A stretch of DNA of 64,000 bases from TMED14 sp002167805. GTDB lineage: Bacteria > Bacteroidota > Bacteroidia > Flavobacteriales > Schleiferiaceae. The position numbers and the translations under genes are program-made. How positions within the stretch are numbered: the stretch's first letter is position 1; each line of letters starts with the position of its first letter. The notes beneath the pieces are model-generated. The model worked only from the letters and a program-made list of their open reading frames with translations, ran no database searches and was not told the origin of the DNA. Below, in pieces: positions 9,037 to 18,471 of this stretch. The DNA lies in the NCBI GenBank assembly GCA_965655795.1, contig CBFHHY010000001.1, positions 1 through 64,000 on the forward strand. Reading direction: 5' to 3'.

Positions 9037-10662
9037 TTATCCCATATGCGGATATTTATAGTCTTTTGGGGTATTTAAAGTTTCTTTAATGGTTCTCGGA
9101 GAAACCCATCGTAATAAGTTTAAGACCGATCCAGCCTTATCATTTGTTCCCGAGCCTCGAGCTCCGCCAAATGGCTGCTGTCCTACTACTGCCCCAGTTG
9201 GTTTATCATTGATATAAAAATTCCCAGCTGCAAATTTTAAAGCGCTTGTGGCTTGATCTATAATTTTTCGATCTCTGGCGAAAACTGCTCCAGTTAATGC
9301 ATACTCTGAAGTCATATCAACAAGGCTTAGGGTTTTATGCCAATCTTTCTCATCATAGACATATATGGTTAGAACTGGGCCAAATATTTCTTCACACATT
9401 GTTTTTGAATGAGGATTTTTAGTCTCGACCAGAGTTGGAGAAATGAAATAGCCTTTGCTTTTATTACATTCTCCACCTAAAATTATTTCGGCATCATCAC
9501 TGGATCTTACTTGATCTATATAATTTGAAATTTTATCGAAAGCTTTTTCGTCAATTACAGCGGTAATGAAGTTTGAAGGATCTCCAGGACTACCCATTTT
9601 AAAACTTTTTACTTGGTCCAAAAGTATTCTTTTGACTTCTGGCCAAATTGAAGAAGGGATATAAGCTCTTGATGCTGCTGAGCATTTTTGCCCCTGAAAT
9701 TCGAATGCACCTCTACTCATCCCCGTTGCAACTTCATATGGATCTGCAGATTCGTGAGCAAGAATAAAATCTTTTCCTCCAGTTTCTCCAACGATTCTTG
9801 GATAAGATTTATAAATATCAATATTATTACCAATTTCTTTCCAAAGATGTTTAAATACGGATGTTGAACCAGTAAAATGTAGTCCAGCAAAACTCGGGTG
9901 TTTAAAGACCACCTCTCCAAAATCTGGCCCATCCGTATATACTAAATTGATAACTCCATCAGGGAGTCCAGCTTTTCTAAATATTTCCATGATAACCCAA
10001 GAAGAATAGACCTGACTATCAGCGGGTTTCCATATTACCACATTACCCATTAAAGCTGCTGAAGCTGGTAAATTTCCGGCTATAGCAGTGAAGTTAAAAG
10101 GTGTTATTGCAACGACAAATCCTTCTAGTGAACGATACTCCATTCGATTCCAGAGACCGCTGTCGCTTACGGGTTGGTTTTCGTATATCTCTTGCATAAA
10201 ATTTGCGTTAAAACGCAAAAAATCAGCAAATTCACATGCAGCATCAATTTCGGCTTGATGAACTGTTTTTGATTGAGCTAACATAGTAGCAGCATTAATT
10301 TTCGCTCTGTAAGGACCAGCAACCATGTCTGCAGCTCTCAGAAAAACCGAAGCTCTTTCGTTCCATGGCAATGAAGACCATCCTGCGTGAGCTTTTAAAG
10401 AGGCATCAATAGCATTTTCAACGTGTTCTTTTTTCCCAAAATGAAATTGACCAATTTGAGTTTGATGATCGTGTGGTGGATTACATGAGCGGAGGTCATT
10501 AGTTCGAATTTCTTGACCATTAATGAACATGGGAATGTCTATAGAATCATTAAGCATTGATTCGTAGGTAGAAAGCAGGGTTTTTCTCGTTTTTGAGCCC
10601 GGTGCATAACTATCTATTGGTTCATTTATCGCTTTTGGAATCTGAAAAGTGCCGTTAGCCAT
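9037..10662 (-). CDS. pruA: L-glutamate gamma-semialdehyde (P5C) dehydrogenase
   Basis: A 541-residue NAD-dependent aldehyde dehydrogenase that oxidises glutamate semialdehyde/P5C to glutamate in proline breakdown. Catalytic Glu293 is in GETGGKDF and nucleophile Cys327 in FQGQKCSAAS. ITPFNFTAIAGNLPA near 186-200 and the C-terminal QQPFGGARGSGTNDKAG segment are diagnostic of the monofunctional PruA subfamily. The proline dehydrogenase is not fused and is not in the window. The 90 bases between it and rsmG hold a short inverted repeat (9008-9029) without a T-run and nothing else recognisable. Confidence 0.96.
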   Translation of the reverse strand: MANGTFQIPKAINEPIDSYAPGSKTRKTLLSTYESMLNDSIDIPMFINGQEIRTNDLRSCNPPHDHQTQIGQFHFGKKEHVENAIDASLKAHAGWSSLPWNERASVFLRAADMVAGPYRAKINAATMLAQSKTVHQAEIDAACEFADFLRFNANFMQEIYENQPVSDSGLWNRMEYRSLEGFVVAITPFNFTAIAGNLPASAALMGNVVIWKPADSQVYSSWVIMEIFRKAGLPDGVINLVYTDGPDFGEVVFKHPSFAGLHFTGSTSVFKHLWKEIGNNIDIYKSYPRIVGETGGKDFILAHESADPYEVATGMSRGAFEFQGQKCSAASRAYIPSSIWPEVKRILLDQVKSFKMGSPGDPSNFITAVIDEKAFDKISNYIDQVRSSDDAEIILGGECNKSKGYFISPTLVETKNPHSKTMCEEIFGPVLTIYVYDEKDWHKTLSLVDMTSEYALTGAVFARDRKIIDQATSALKFAAGNFYINDKPTGAVVGQQPFGGARGSGTNDKAGSVLNLLRWVSPRTIKETLNTPKDYKYPHMG

Positions 10663-10690
10663 TTTATTGTTGATTTAAATTATATGAGCC

Positions 10691-11332
10691 CTAAAGATCG
10701 GACTGAAATGTTGGTTGACGAATTATTTCTATAATATTTCCATTAGAACCTATAAGCATAGCTGTCAATCCTCCTCCTAGCCAACATCCTGTATCAATAC
10801 CCCATGAATTTGATTCAGGAAAAAATCGAGGCTGATTATAATCTTGGATAACATGACCAAAAATTTGAAGTTTACCTATGTTCTTAAGTTCAGATCTGTT
10901 ATTTATAATACTGTCTTTAGCATTTAAATCTATTTTTCGCTTATTACTTTTGGCAATTCCCGCATGAGAAATTAGCACATAATTGTTTTCCCAAGAACTG
11001 GGAAAGCTTGAGATCCAATCAAGGCTTTTTCTGATACTAAGTCGACTTAATTTCATTTCTCTCATAAATTTTGTCAAGTAACTGTTCGTCTCTTTTTTTT
11101 CTTTAAGGTTTAAGAACATTTGTTCATGGTTTCCCCTAAGGACTATGACTTTATTCGGGAATTTTTTGTGTAATTTTCTAAGGTAGCTTATGGTTTTTAC
11201 GCTATGTAGTCCCTTGTTTATTATATCACCAACTAGAATCAATAGCGTATTCTCTTCGTCCCAATATGTTTTTATTAATTTTTTGAGAGTAAAAAAACAG
11301 CCATGAACATCAGCTATAACCAAAAGATTCAT
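10691..11332 (-). CDS. PPP-type metallophosphoesterase
   Basis: A 213-residue calcineurin-like phosphoesterase. The dinuclear metal motifs are in order: ADVHGC (7-12), GDIINKG near 36-42, LRGNHE near 65-70, SHAG near 122, and FGHV near 157. The size and motif spacing fit the bacterial PrpE/ApaH-like branch, whose members hydrolyse phosphoproteins or dinucleoside polyphosphates; the substrate is not determined. It starts 18 bases after dnaN and is probably on the same transcript. Confidence 0.88.
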   Translation of the reverse strand: MNLLVIADVHGCFFTLKKLIKTYWDEENTLLILVGDIINKGLHSVKTISYLRKLHKKFPNKVIVLRGNHEQMFLNLKEKKETNSYLTKFMREMKLSRLSIRKSLDWISSFPSSWENNYVLISHAGIAKSNKRKIDLNAKDSIINNRSELKNIGKLQIFGHVIQDYNQPRFFPESNSWGIDTGCWLGGGLTAMLIGSNGNIIEIIRQPTFQSDL

Positions 11333-11350
11333 GACTAGCTCATTTGATTT

Positions 11351-12472
11351 TTAGGAGTTTAGCATAACCGGCATAACTAGCATTAAGACCTCCTCACCTT
11401 CTTCAAGCCCACCATCCGGGAGTATAATTCCAGCTCTATTTGGAGCAGAAAGTTCAATAATCACTTCTTCACTTTCTAGGTTATTAAGCATTTCAACAAG
11501 GAAACGGCTATTAAATCCGATTTCAATGTCAGTACCAGTATAATTACATGTTAGTCTTTCACTGGCTTTATTGGAAAAATCTAGGTCTTCAGCAGAAATA
11601 TTTAACTCATTTCCTGCAATCTTCAATTTTACTTGGTGAGTTGTTTTATTAGAAAATATACTTATTCGTTTGACACTTGACAGCAAAGCTGATCTATCTG
11701 CAACCAAGTGGTTTGGGTTGTCCTGAGGAATTACAGCTTGAAAATTGGGATATTTACCATCTATCAAGCGGCATGTTAAAGTTACTTCCCCGTATTCGAA
11801 AGTAGCATTTTGATCGGTATAAGTAATTTTAACATCTTTTTTGGAGTTGCCAATGGTGTTTTTGAGCAGGTTAAGTGGTTTTTTGGGTAAAATAAATTCC
11901 GCTGTTGACGGGGCTATAATATCTTTTCTAATATAGCGAACAAGTTTATGTGCATCCGTAGCTACGAACGTAAGCCCTTCACTTGTAAATTGGAAAAAAA
12001 CTCCGCTCATAACAGGTCTTAAGTCATCATTTCCAGCGGCAAAGAGAGTTTTAGAAATCGCAGAACTCAAAGTTGCTTCAGAGATTATTATTGATTCGGC
12101 ATTTTCTAATGAAGGAGGCTTGGGATATTCAGTTGCATCTAGGTAGCCCAGAGAATATTTTCCGAAATCACTACTTACTTCCAGTAAATTGCTACTGGAG
12201 TTTAGAGTGAAAGTTAGTGGTTGCTCGGGAAAGCTTTTGACTGTATCTAGAAGCATTTTTGCAGGAACTGCAGCAGATATCTCTTCAGAGGAATCTACTG
12301 AGACTTCAGTGGTCATAGTAGTTTCAAGATCTGAAGCTGTTATAGTTAATTTTCCGGGACTTAAATGAACTAGAAAATGATCTAAAATCGGTAGAGTATT
12401 ATTTGTTTGAATAACTCCACTTACGGTTTGAAGAGACCGCATCAATTGGCCACTGGATACAATAAATTTCAT
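11351..12472 (-). CDS. dnaN: DNA polymerase III beta subunit (sliding clamp)
   Basis: A 373-residue clamp protein that tethers Pol III to DNA. Three structural repeats of about 120 residues are evident, beginning MKFIVSSGQLMRSLQTVSGV, and the C terminus ends EEVLMLVMPVML, which is family-typical. It lies 12 bases after the DUF4340 gene at the end of a gliding-gene cluster, not beside dnaA. A near-consensus -7 box (TTACTTTG) four bases before its ATG may give it a separate promoter. Confidence 0.97.
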   Translation of the reverse strand: MKFIVSSGQLMRSLQTVSGVIQTNNTLPILDHFLVHLSPGKLTITASDLETTMTTEVSVDSSEEISAAVPAKMLLDTVKSFPEQPLTFTLNSSSNLLEVSSDFGKYSLGYLDATEYPKPPSLENAESIIISEATLSSAISKTLFAAGNDDLRPVMSGVFFQFTSEGLTFVATDAHKLVRYIRKDIIAPSTAEFILPKKPLNLLKNTIGNSKKDVKITYTDQNATFEYGEVTLTCRLIDGKYPNFQAVIPQDNPNHLVADRSALLSSVKRISIFSNKTTHQVKLKIAGNELNISAEDLDFSNKASERLTCNYTGTDIEIGFNSRFLVEMLNNLESEEVIIELSAPNRAGIILPDGGLEEGEEVLMLVMPVMLNS

Positions 12473-12476
12473 ACTG

Positions 12477-12484
12477 CAAAGTAA
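12477..12484 (-). promoter_or_regulatory. possible -7 box of dnaN (one mismatch)
   Basis: TTACTTTG on the minus strand differs from TAnnTTTG at one base and lies exactly four bases before the dnaN ATG (12470-12472), the same spacing as at tgt, ddl, pyrE and the amidohydrolase gene. It would let dnaN be transcribed independently of the gld genes upstream. Confidence 0.35.
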
Positions 12485-13483
12485 TTAAGGAAAACTCAGA
12501 AATGCACGATAACTTTTCAACACATGTTGAAGACCAAAACGTTGGGTTAGAAGAAAACGTCCATCACTAGTAAAAGCGTAATATCTATCTGGATCATATT
12601 GTTGAATCTCACCATTTTCATCAAGCCAATCAGGCCCGCCAGGAACTTTATGAATTTTCATTTCAAGTATTTTTCCATCGATATATTTTACTTTAAACAT
12701 ACCTACATGAGGGCTTTCCCTAATTGAATCTTGTTTTCGCCATGCCAAATCTGTGTTTATTATCATACCCTCATATTTGGCTTTTTTTATTGCACTAAAA
12801 AAAGCTTGACTTGCCATATTATCAGCGTTAACGACAAGACCTTTTGGGGTTTTTAGATAATAATTATGTTTATCTCTTTTCGAGACAGTGAATGAGCTGC
12901 TGTCAGGATAAACTATTTCGATACTCTGAATTTCTTTGGAATATGGCCATATTTCTCTGGTTCTCCATAAGTCTTCTCTTAAAAAAAATCTACTCGATAA
13001 ATACCCATTGAAACCCGGAATATGTGTAGCTACAGGCGTTTTAAATCCATCCATTAACATGTAAGTCCCTAATTGATCAGGTGTTTCTGTTCCAACCGTG
13101 AATGATTTGGCTTTTTTATTACCAATAATAATATCAACATGTTTCCCATAAGTTCCCATGGAGCTCAGAATTCTTGGTAACGCAGATTTTTGTGGAAAGT
13201 TGCGAAGTCTAATGCGGTAAATAGTTTCTAGTAGTATATCAATAGCGTCAGTTCGAGCTAAAAATTTATTGTTAACTAACCAATCATTACTTTTTCGCTC
13301 TAACGTTACAGTGTCTGGACTTTTATCCCAGATTATAATTTTATGGATTGATGCAGTATCATTTATCGAGAAATTATAACTATCACTGCTGTCTCCCGAA
13401 CTTACTTCATAGAAAAAAATGAAAGCAGTAACAGCAGCGAAAATTAGGAGAATAGGGAAGATGATTTTTTTAATGAGTTTCAT
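12485..13483 (-). CDS. DUF4340-type membrane-anchored protein, gld cluster
   Basis: A 332-residue protein with one N-terminal transmembrane segment (about residues 5-25) and a long extracytoplasmic domain. The pattern of repeated short beta segments, VTLERKSNDWLVN near the start and later DYYAFTSDGRF-like strands, resembles DUF4340 proteins, often encoded beside GldG-like ABC components. Its ATG overlaps the gldG stop by four bases (ATGA), implying translational coupling and a shared role with GldF/GldG. The molecular function is unknown. dnaN follows 12 bases later. Confidence 0.65.
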   Translation of the reverse strand: MKLIKKIIFPILLIFAAVTAFIFFYEVSSGDSSDSYNFSINDTASIHKIIIWDKSPDTVTLERKSNDWLVNNKFLARTDAIDILLETIYRIRLRNFPQKSALPRILSSMGTYGKHVDIIIGNKKAKSFTVGTETPDQLGTYMLMDGFKTPVATHIPGFNGYLSSRFFLREDLWRTREIWPYSKEIQSIEIVYPDSSSFTVSKRDKHNYYLKTPKGLVVNADNMASQAFFSAIKKAKYEGMIINTDLAWRKQDSIRESPHVGMFKVKYIDGKILEMKIHKVPGGPDWLDENGEIQQYDPDRYYAFTSDGRFLLTQRFGLQHVLKSYRAFLSFP

Positions 13484-15189
13484 TTTGAGAATTTAACAAA
13501 CCTTTTTTTTCGAAGAATTCGGAAAATTATTCCAAAGATTAAAATAACCCCAGCGGGAGCAATAAGATTTGTTCCTATGATAAGATTTTTATTTTTTTCT
13601 ATTTTTTGACTATCTAAAAGCCGAAGAGTTACCTCTCTGCCTCTTACATAGATCAACCCTTTACTGTTTAACATATAATCAATGGCATTTTGAATAAAAT
13701 CAGAATTCCCAAATTGCTGCTGGGTAAATTGATCAAAGCCAAGGGGCAGAGGAGCTCCTCGAGGAATATCAGACCTAATTAGATTTCTTTGATTCCTGAT
13801 AAAGTCTCCGTCTGATATTACTAATAATTTTGCATTATTTGCTTTTACAGGAGGAGTCCTATAGCTAGTTTTTGGCGCAATTCGATTTGCATAAAAAGAG
13901 GGAATAGAATCTTCTAACAAAATTGCGGTGATCAATCCTTTTTCTTGAAACTTAGACTGCGTGGGTTTATTGTAAAGAGTGGATAGTGAAACCTTTCCTG
14001 GCATGGGTTGGCTTCGACTATATGGTGAAGTGAAAAGTAAGGGGGTTTTTTTAACTCCCGGTACTCTTACACTGTCAATGGATGTCGCAAATTCCATTTT
14101 TATTGCATTTAAATTTTTAGCAATTGGATGATTAGTTTGCGGCAGGAGCAAAGGGAAATACACCCAAGGGAGAATTGACTTTCGGTCATTTAACGATGCA
14201 CAAACCATATCTTGGATTAATCTTGTATTTATTCTTACTCCATAACTAAATAGGGGATCCTCGAGATTTAGGTCGCTGATAATGGGATAAGCTAAAAAAT
14301 CAGGAGAATAACTTAGAGAATCCATTTCTGCATAAATTGCATCTAGCATTAATATGCATTTTCCATCATTCATGAGGTATTGATCGATAAGCCATCGGTC
14401 TAGATCAGAAAAATACATTTTCGGTTTTGCTAGAATTATTAAATCAAAACTATTCAATTGCATCACTTGTTTAGATAGATCCGGTTCTCCAGTAATTGTA
14501 TCAATCGGAAATTCTCTAAGGTTAAAGTGTTCTACATCATAAGACTTGGATAGTGATAGCTCTAAGGATGCTGTTTCAATAGGTTTAAGTTCATCGTGTC
14601 CGTGAAGAATTCCTATTGATCTACGATAATTATCAGTCAAGCCTTTTACTGATGTTGCTAAAGAATATTCTAAATTTTGGATCGACGCATTAATTTGCGC
14701 CTCAGGATTCGAGGCAAATTGATCCATTAATAAAGAAACTGGCCATTCTTTATCCTGATAAGAAACAATTGCCCCAGGAAAAATTTGCTGTTCTTTTACT
14801 CCATCTTGTTCTTCAACTTTTATTTGAATTGCAGAAAGGCCTGAATTCTTTAGTTGGGTATAAGTATCTCGTCTAGCTTGAGAATCAGAATTTTCAGACG
14901 GGTTAACCAGGATATATTTAATATTTGGATTCTCAGCACGGAACTCTTCAAGTAGCCGTAAAGATTCAAGCTTTAGACGCTGAAAACCAGAGGGAAAGTC
15001 TCCATCTAGATATATGGTGAAAAGCATCGGGTCCTGAATATTTTTTAACAGTTTTATTGTCGATGTATTTAAGCTAAATCTTTTGTCTTGAGTTAAATCA
15101 ATCCGAAAGGACAAAAAAGTAGACATGCAAAATGCCAGAATACTAAAAAATAGAATTGTGAAAAACCTTATTAGATCTATTTTTTTCAT
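13480..15189 (-). CDS. gldG: gliding motility-associated ABC transporter substrate-binding protein GldG
   Basis: A 569-residue protein with transmembrane segments at each end (about 8-30 and 535-555) and a large extracytoplasmic region between them, the GldG plan. Family-typical features include FRIDLTQDKRFSLN near the N terminus, the GILHGHDELKP segment and DLIILAKPK in the middle, and KLLVISDGDFIRNQ near the C terminus. GldG acts with GldF and the ATPase GldA, needed for gliding in Flavobacterium johnsoniae although its substrate is unknown. It starts 9 bases after gldF. GldA is not in the window. Confidence 0.93.
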   Translation of the reverse strand: MKKIDLIRFFTILFFSILAFCMSTFLSFRIDLTQDKRFSLNTSTIKLLKNIQDPMLFTIYLDGDFPSGFQRLKLESLRLLEEFRAENPNIKYILVNPSENSDSQARRDTYTQLKNSGLSAIQIKVEEQDGVKEQQIFPGAIVSYQDKEWPVSLLMDQFASNPEAQINASIQNLEYSLATSVKGLTDNYRRSIGILHGHDELKPIETASLELSLSKSYDVEHFNLREFPIDTITGEPDLSKQVMQLNSFDLIILAKPKMYFSDLDRWLIDQYLMNDGKCILMLDAIYAEMDSLSYSPDFLAYPIISDLNLEDPLFSYGVRINTRLIQDMVCASLNDRKSILPWVYFPLLLPQTNHPIAKNLNAIKMEFATSIDSVRVPGVKKTPLLFTSPYSRSQPMPGKVSLSTLYNKPTQSKFQEKGLITAILLEDSIPSFYANRIAPKTSYRTPPVKANNAKLLVISDGDFIRNQRNLIRSDIPRGAPLPLGFDQFTQQQFGNSDFIQNAIDYMLNSKGLIYVRGREVTLRLLDSQKIEKNKNLIIGTNLIAPAGVILIFGIIFRILRKKRFVKFSK

Positions 15190-15198
15190 ACCAAAAAA

Positions 15199-15930
15199 TT
15201 ACCAATTACGAGATTTTAGAATAATTTGGGCGCTACTCAAAAAAATAAAACTTAATACAAAAAAATAAGTAATATCACTGAAGTCAATAACTCCCCGGCT
15301 TATTGAATTATAATGTTCATTGATCCCTAGGCTCATCCAAAATAATCCGGAGAACTCAAGGTCTTTCAAATTAGCTATTTGATCAAATCCAGAATAGAAA
15401 AATAAACATAGCAAGACGGCTGAGACAAATGCGATGATGGAATTTTCTGAAATTGCAGATGTGAAAAGTGAAATACTCATGTAGCATGAGGCCATAAGAA
15501 AAACTCCAATATATGATCCTATTGTGGCACCTATATCTATATTTCCTTTGGGGTTACCAAAATAAAATATAGTAATGACGTAAATAAAAGTTGGAATTAG
15601 AGAAAATAAGATTAACGTCATTCCGGCAAAATATTTACCCATTATTATTTGCCATTCACTAATCGGCTTTGTTAATAGCCATTCTAGCGTTCCTGTACGT
15701 TTTTCATCTGAAAGCATTTTCATACCAATGGCAGGAATTAAGAATAAGAATACCCATGGTGATAGCATAAATAAACCATCAAGTTGCGCATAACCAGATT
15801 GTATCAAATTGAAAGGGACTTCCAAAAGCCAGAGAAAAAGACCATTTAAAATTAAATAAGCACATATTATTAAAACTCCCGTGGAGGATTGAAAAAATGC
15901 ATTAAATTCTTTTTTGGCAAGTGAAATCAT
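15199..15930 (-). CDS. gldF: gliding motility-associated ABC transporter permease GldF
   Basis: A 243-residue ABC-2 type permease with about six transmembrane helices. It begins MISLAKKEFNAFFQS and contains KMLSDEKRTGTLEWLLTKP, the cytoplasmic coupling segment typical of GldF and Nos-type permeases. The ATG at 15930 is preferred over an in-frame TTG at 15957 because GldF homologues begin right before the KKE motif. It forms an operon with gldG and the DUF4340 gene. The 107 bases upstream contain no perfect TAnnTTTG box. Confidence 0.93.
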   Translation of the reverse strand: MISLAKKEFNAFFQSSTGVLIICAYLILNGLFLWLLEVPFNLIQSGYAQLDGLFMLSPWVFLFLIPAIGMKMLSDEKRTGTLEWLLTKPISEWQIIMGKYFAGMTLILFSLIPTFIYVITIFYFGNPKGNIDIGATIGSYIGVFLMASCYMSISLFTSAISENSIIAFVSAVLLCLFFYSGFDQIANLKDLEFSGLFWMSLGINEHYNSISRGVIDFSDITYFFVLSFIFLSSAQIILKSRNW

Positions 15931-16036
15931 CGGATTGTGATCGATTTTGATAGTCAAATTTCGACAAATATTATTAAATGATATAGGCTACTCAATAGCA
16001 GTTTTTACATCTTTTTGAACACTATTGCTTCTCGTT

Positions 16037-16843
16037 CTATTTTATCTGCAGCTCTATAGGGTCATGTTCTGAAATACCTAATAGAGAACTGGCTGTATTT
16101 GAACTGTTTTTACCTGGTGAAACCAATCCGATTTCTAGAAAGCCAAAATTATTTATTCTCATGTATAAAGTTCCTGAATCTTTCATATCCTCACGATTTG
16201 AAATCCAATTATTTATTTTTCTTCCTCTTGCAATTGCAAAAACAGGTCTATTCTTTGTCCAATCACTTAACCAGTTTTCACTGGCATTGGTTACCAATTG
16301 ACCATAATGATCAACATATTTTACATGAATAATTGCCGTCTTTTCATTCTTAATTTCCGGATGGATCGTCTGTAATTTTTGAAAATTTAAAAGATTTTTG
16401 CCGAGTGTAGTTAACGTCCCACTATTTAATAAATGAATTGCTGCAGCTGATATTATACTTTCAGGTTTGACTAATTCTAAACGATTCTTGAGCTCTATTT
16501 GAACCATATTAGTGATTTTCAAATCTGGTCTAATTAGAGACAAACCACCATGATTTAGAGCAAGAAAAAAATGATCGTCAATTTCAATTGCAATAACCTC
16601 CGTGCTCTGGCTTGCCATATTATCGACTAACACCACATGAACACTTTTTTTTGGAAAAGAATTATATGCACCTCTCAAAATATAGGCAGCTTCCTGGTGA
16701 TTTCTCGGGCTAACATCGTGAGAAACATCTACCACTGGCGATGCTATACCAGACCTAAGCATTTCTGAATAAATCATTCCTCGCACAACAGCAGTATCCG
16801 GATCTTTCCATCCATAGTCACTTGTGAAGGTTACGATCGGCAT
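16037..16843 (-). CDS. SAM hydroxide adenosyltransferase (SAM hydrolase, DUF62)
   Basis: A 268-residue member of the fluorinase/SAM-hydroxide adenosyltransferase family, which splits S-adenosylmethionine into adenosine and methionine using activated water. The N-terminal VTFTSDYGWKDPDTAVVRG and DVSHDVSPRN segments carry the conserved SAM-site Asp residues, and the C-terminal small barrel has YGQLVTNAS. The physiological role is unclear. It lies upstream of gldF on the same strand with a 106-base gap, a neighbourhood also seen in other Flavobacteria. A near-match -7 box (TACATTTA) lies at 16863-16870. Confidence 0.88.
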   Translation of the reverse strand: MPIVTFTSDYGWKDPDTAVVRGMIYSEMLRSGIASPVVDVSHDVSPRNHQEAAYILRGAYNSFPKKSVHVVLVDNMASQSTEVIAIEIDDHFFLALNHGGLSLIRPDLKITNMVQIELKNRLELVKPESIISAAAIHLLNSGTLTTLGKNLLNFQKLQTIHPEIKNEKTAIIHVKYVDHYGQLVTNASENWLSDWTKNRPVFAIARGRKINNWISNREDMKDSGTLYMRINNFGFLEIGLVSPGKNSSNTASSLLGISEHDPIELQIK

Positions 16844-16916
16844 AAGTTGTATTTTTGAATTGTAAATGTAATAGGAGAATTACTAAGTCTAGAAAAGCTT
16901 TAAAAATTAAAATACT

Positions 16917-17867
16917 ATGCTTCCTTTAACTGATCATCATTTTAATTTCTCAGGTCAAACAAATTTTTATCGTGGCAAAGTAAGAGATGTCTATACTTTG
17001 AAGAATAATTTTATTTTAATGATCGCTTCGGATCGACTATCCGCATTTGATGTGGTTTTGCCAAAAGGAATTCCATATAAAGGACAAGTATTAAATGGAA
17101 TGGCTAAGTATTTTTTTGATAAAACCTCTGATATAGTGCCTAATTGGCATATTTCATCACCAGACCCAGTAGTTACTTTTGGGCATAAGGCAGAGCCTTT
17201 TAAGGTTGAGATGGTTATACGTGGTTTCCTGAGTGGTCATGCTTCAAGGCTTTATTTGAATGGTGAAAGAAGTATTAGTGGTGTTTCAATGCCAGATGGA
17301 CTTCGTACAGATGATAAATTTCCAGAACCAATCATAACCCCTACAACAAAAGAAAGTATAGGAGCTCATGATCAAGATATTTCACGAGCAAAATTAATTT
17401 CAAATGGAATCATCAGTAAAGGTGACTATGAACAAATTGAGGAGTATACAAAGAAACTATTTTGGCGAGGTCAAAAAATGGCTGAGGAAAAAGGTTTGAT
17501 TTTGGTAGATACTAAATATGAATTTGGCAAATTAAATGATGGTTCAATTGTGCTAATTGATGAAATACATACTCCAGATTCCTCTAGATACTTCATCAAA
17601 GATGGATATCAAGAGCGTCAGGACAAGGGTCTACCGCAGAAGCAGTTATCTAAAGAATTTGTTAGACAATTCTTGATTTCAAAGGGATTTCAGGGCATAG
17701 AGGGTCAGAAAATACCTGATCTTAATCAAGAGTGGATAAATAGTGTTTCAAAACGTTATATAGAATTATATGAGAGGTTGACAGGAATTCCTTTTTTACC
17801 TGCAAGTTCAGAAAACATTCCTGCCAGAATTCAAGAGAACATTGAAAAATTTATATCAAATTTTTAA
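16917..17867 (+). CDS. purC: phosphoribosylaminoimidazole-succinocarboxamide synthase
   Basis: A 316-residue SAICAR synthase that joins aspartate to CAIR with ATP in purine synthesis. The N-terminal RGKVRDVYTL, the IASDRLSAFDVVLP motif, VEMVIRGFLSGHASRLYL and LILVDTKYEFGKL with DEIHTPDSSRY are all present. The length matches the longer PurC form. A small barrel-protein gene follows after 7 bases. Another purine gene, purL, lies elsewhere in the window at 48154 and is not linked. Confidence 0.97.
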   Translation: MLPLTDHHFNFSGQTNFYRGKVRDVYTLKNNFILMIASDRLSAFDVVLPKGIPYKGQVLNGMAKYFFDKTSDIVPNWHISSPDPVVTFGHKAEPFKVEMVIRGFLSGHASRLYLNGERSISGVSMPDGLRTDDKFPEPIITPTTKESIGAHDQDISRAKLISNGIISKGDYEQIEEYTKKLFWRGQKMAEEKGLILVDTKYEFGKLNDGSIVLIDEIHTPDSSRYFIKDGYQERQDKGLPQKQLSKEFVRQFLISKGFQGIEGQKIPDLNQEWINSVSKRYIELYERLTGIPFLPASSENIPARIQENIEKFISNF

Positions 17868-17874
17868 TTTTGGG

Positions 17875-18471
17875 ATGAAAAATTTGATCTCTAAATTTTG
17901 TTATCTATTTCTTTTTTTTCATTTCTCTGAACAAATAATTGCGCAACGATTGAGCTATGGAATTTCAGCAGGAGTTCATGTCTCAAATATTAATATTCAG
18001 CCGTTGGATTTGGCGTATGATCCTTTTATTTTTAATTTAAAACCACAAAATGGTTACCATATAGGAGTATATCGTAGAATTGGATTGGGATTAATTTATT
18101 TTGAACCCCAATGCTGGTTTACATATTTAAATCAGCCTTTAAATATCTCTAATAGACTTGATGTTGATTCTACATTTCAAGTTCCTTTGGACTTATCTCA
18201 TATAGATTTTCCCGTTGAATTTGGATTAAAAATTGGTCCGCTTACAGCACTGTACGCTCCTGTTTTCTCAATTCCTATCTTTGATATTTCTCAGCCTAGC
18301 AATTGGTCTAATCAGTTTGGGATAGGTTTGAAGCTTTTTAGATTTCAGTTCAGCCTGCGCTATCAAAGCCCCTTTGACATAAGATTTTCAGATATTTCTT
18401 TAGATAATTTAGAGACCAATTACAGAGCTCAGGCCTCTAAAATTATTGTTTCAATATTTATGAAAATTTAA
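17875..18471 (+). CDS. small outer-membrane beta-barrel protein
   Basis: A 198-residue protein with a signal peptide (about residues 1-24, ending IIAQ), followed by alternating strands such as LSYGISAGVHVSN, LGLIYFEPQCWFTYL and FQFSLRYQSPFDIRFSD, which fit an eight-strand or similar outer-membrane barrel of the PorT/OmpA-like superfamily. No defining motif of PorT was recognised. The ATG at 17875 is chosen because it opens the signal peptide and follows the purC stop; an upstream ATG at 17842 would overlap purC and place 11 extra residues before it. Its 3' end overlaps the convergent nuclease gene by 14 bases. Confidence 0.6.
   Translation: MKNLISKFCYLFLFFHFSEQIIAQRLSYGISAGVHVSNINIQPLDLAYDPFIFNLKPQNGYHIGVYRRIGLGLIYFEPQCWFTYLNQPLNISNRLDVDSTFQVPLDLSHIDFPVEFGLKIGPLTALYAPVFSIPIFDISQPSNWSNQFGIGLKLFRFQFSLRYQSPFDIRFSDISLDNLETNYRAQASKIIVSIFMKI

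Noticed and set aside
2557..12472. A replication-origin region because dnaB and dnaN are close
   Set aside because: No dnaA, DnaA-box cluster or AT-rich unwinding region was seen, and dnaN next to gld genes is normal in this group.
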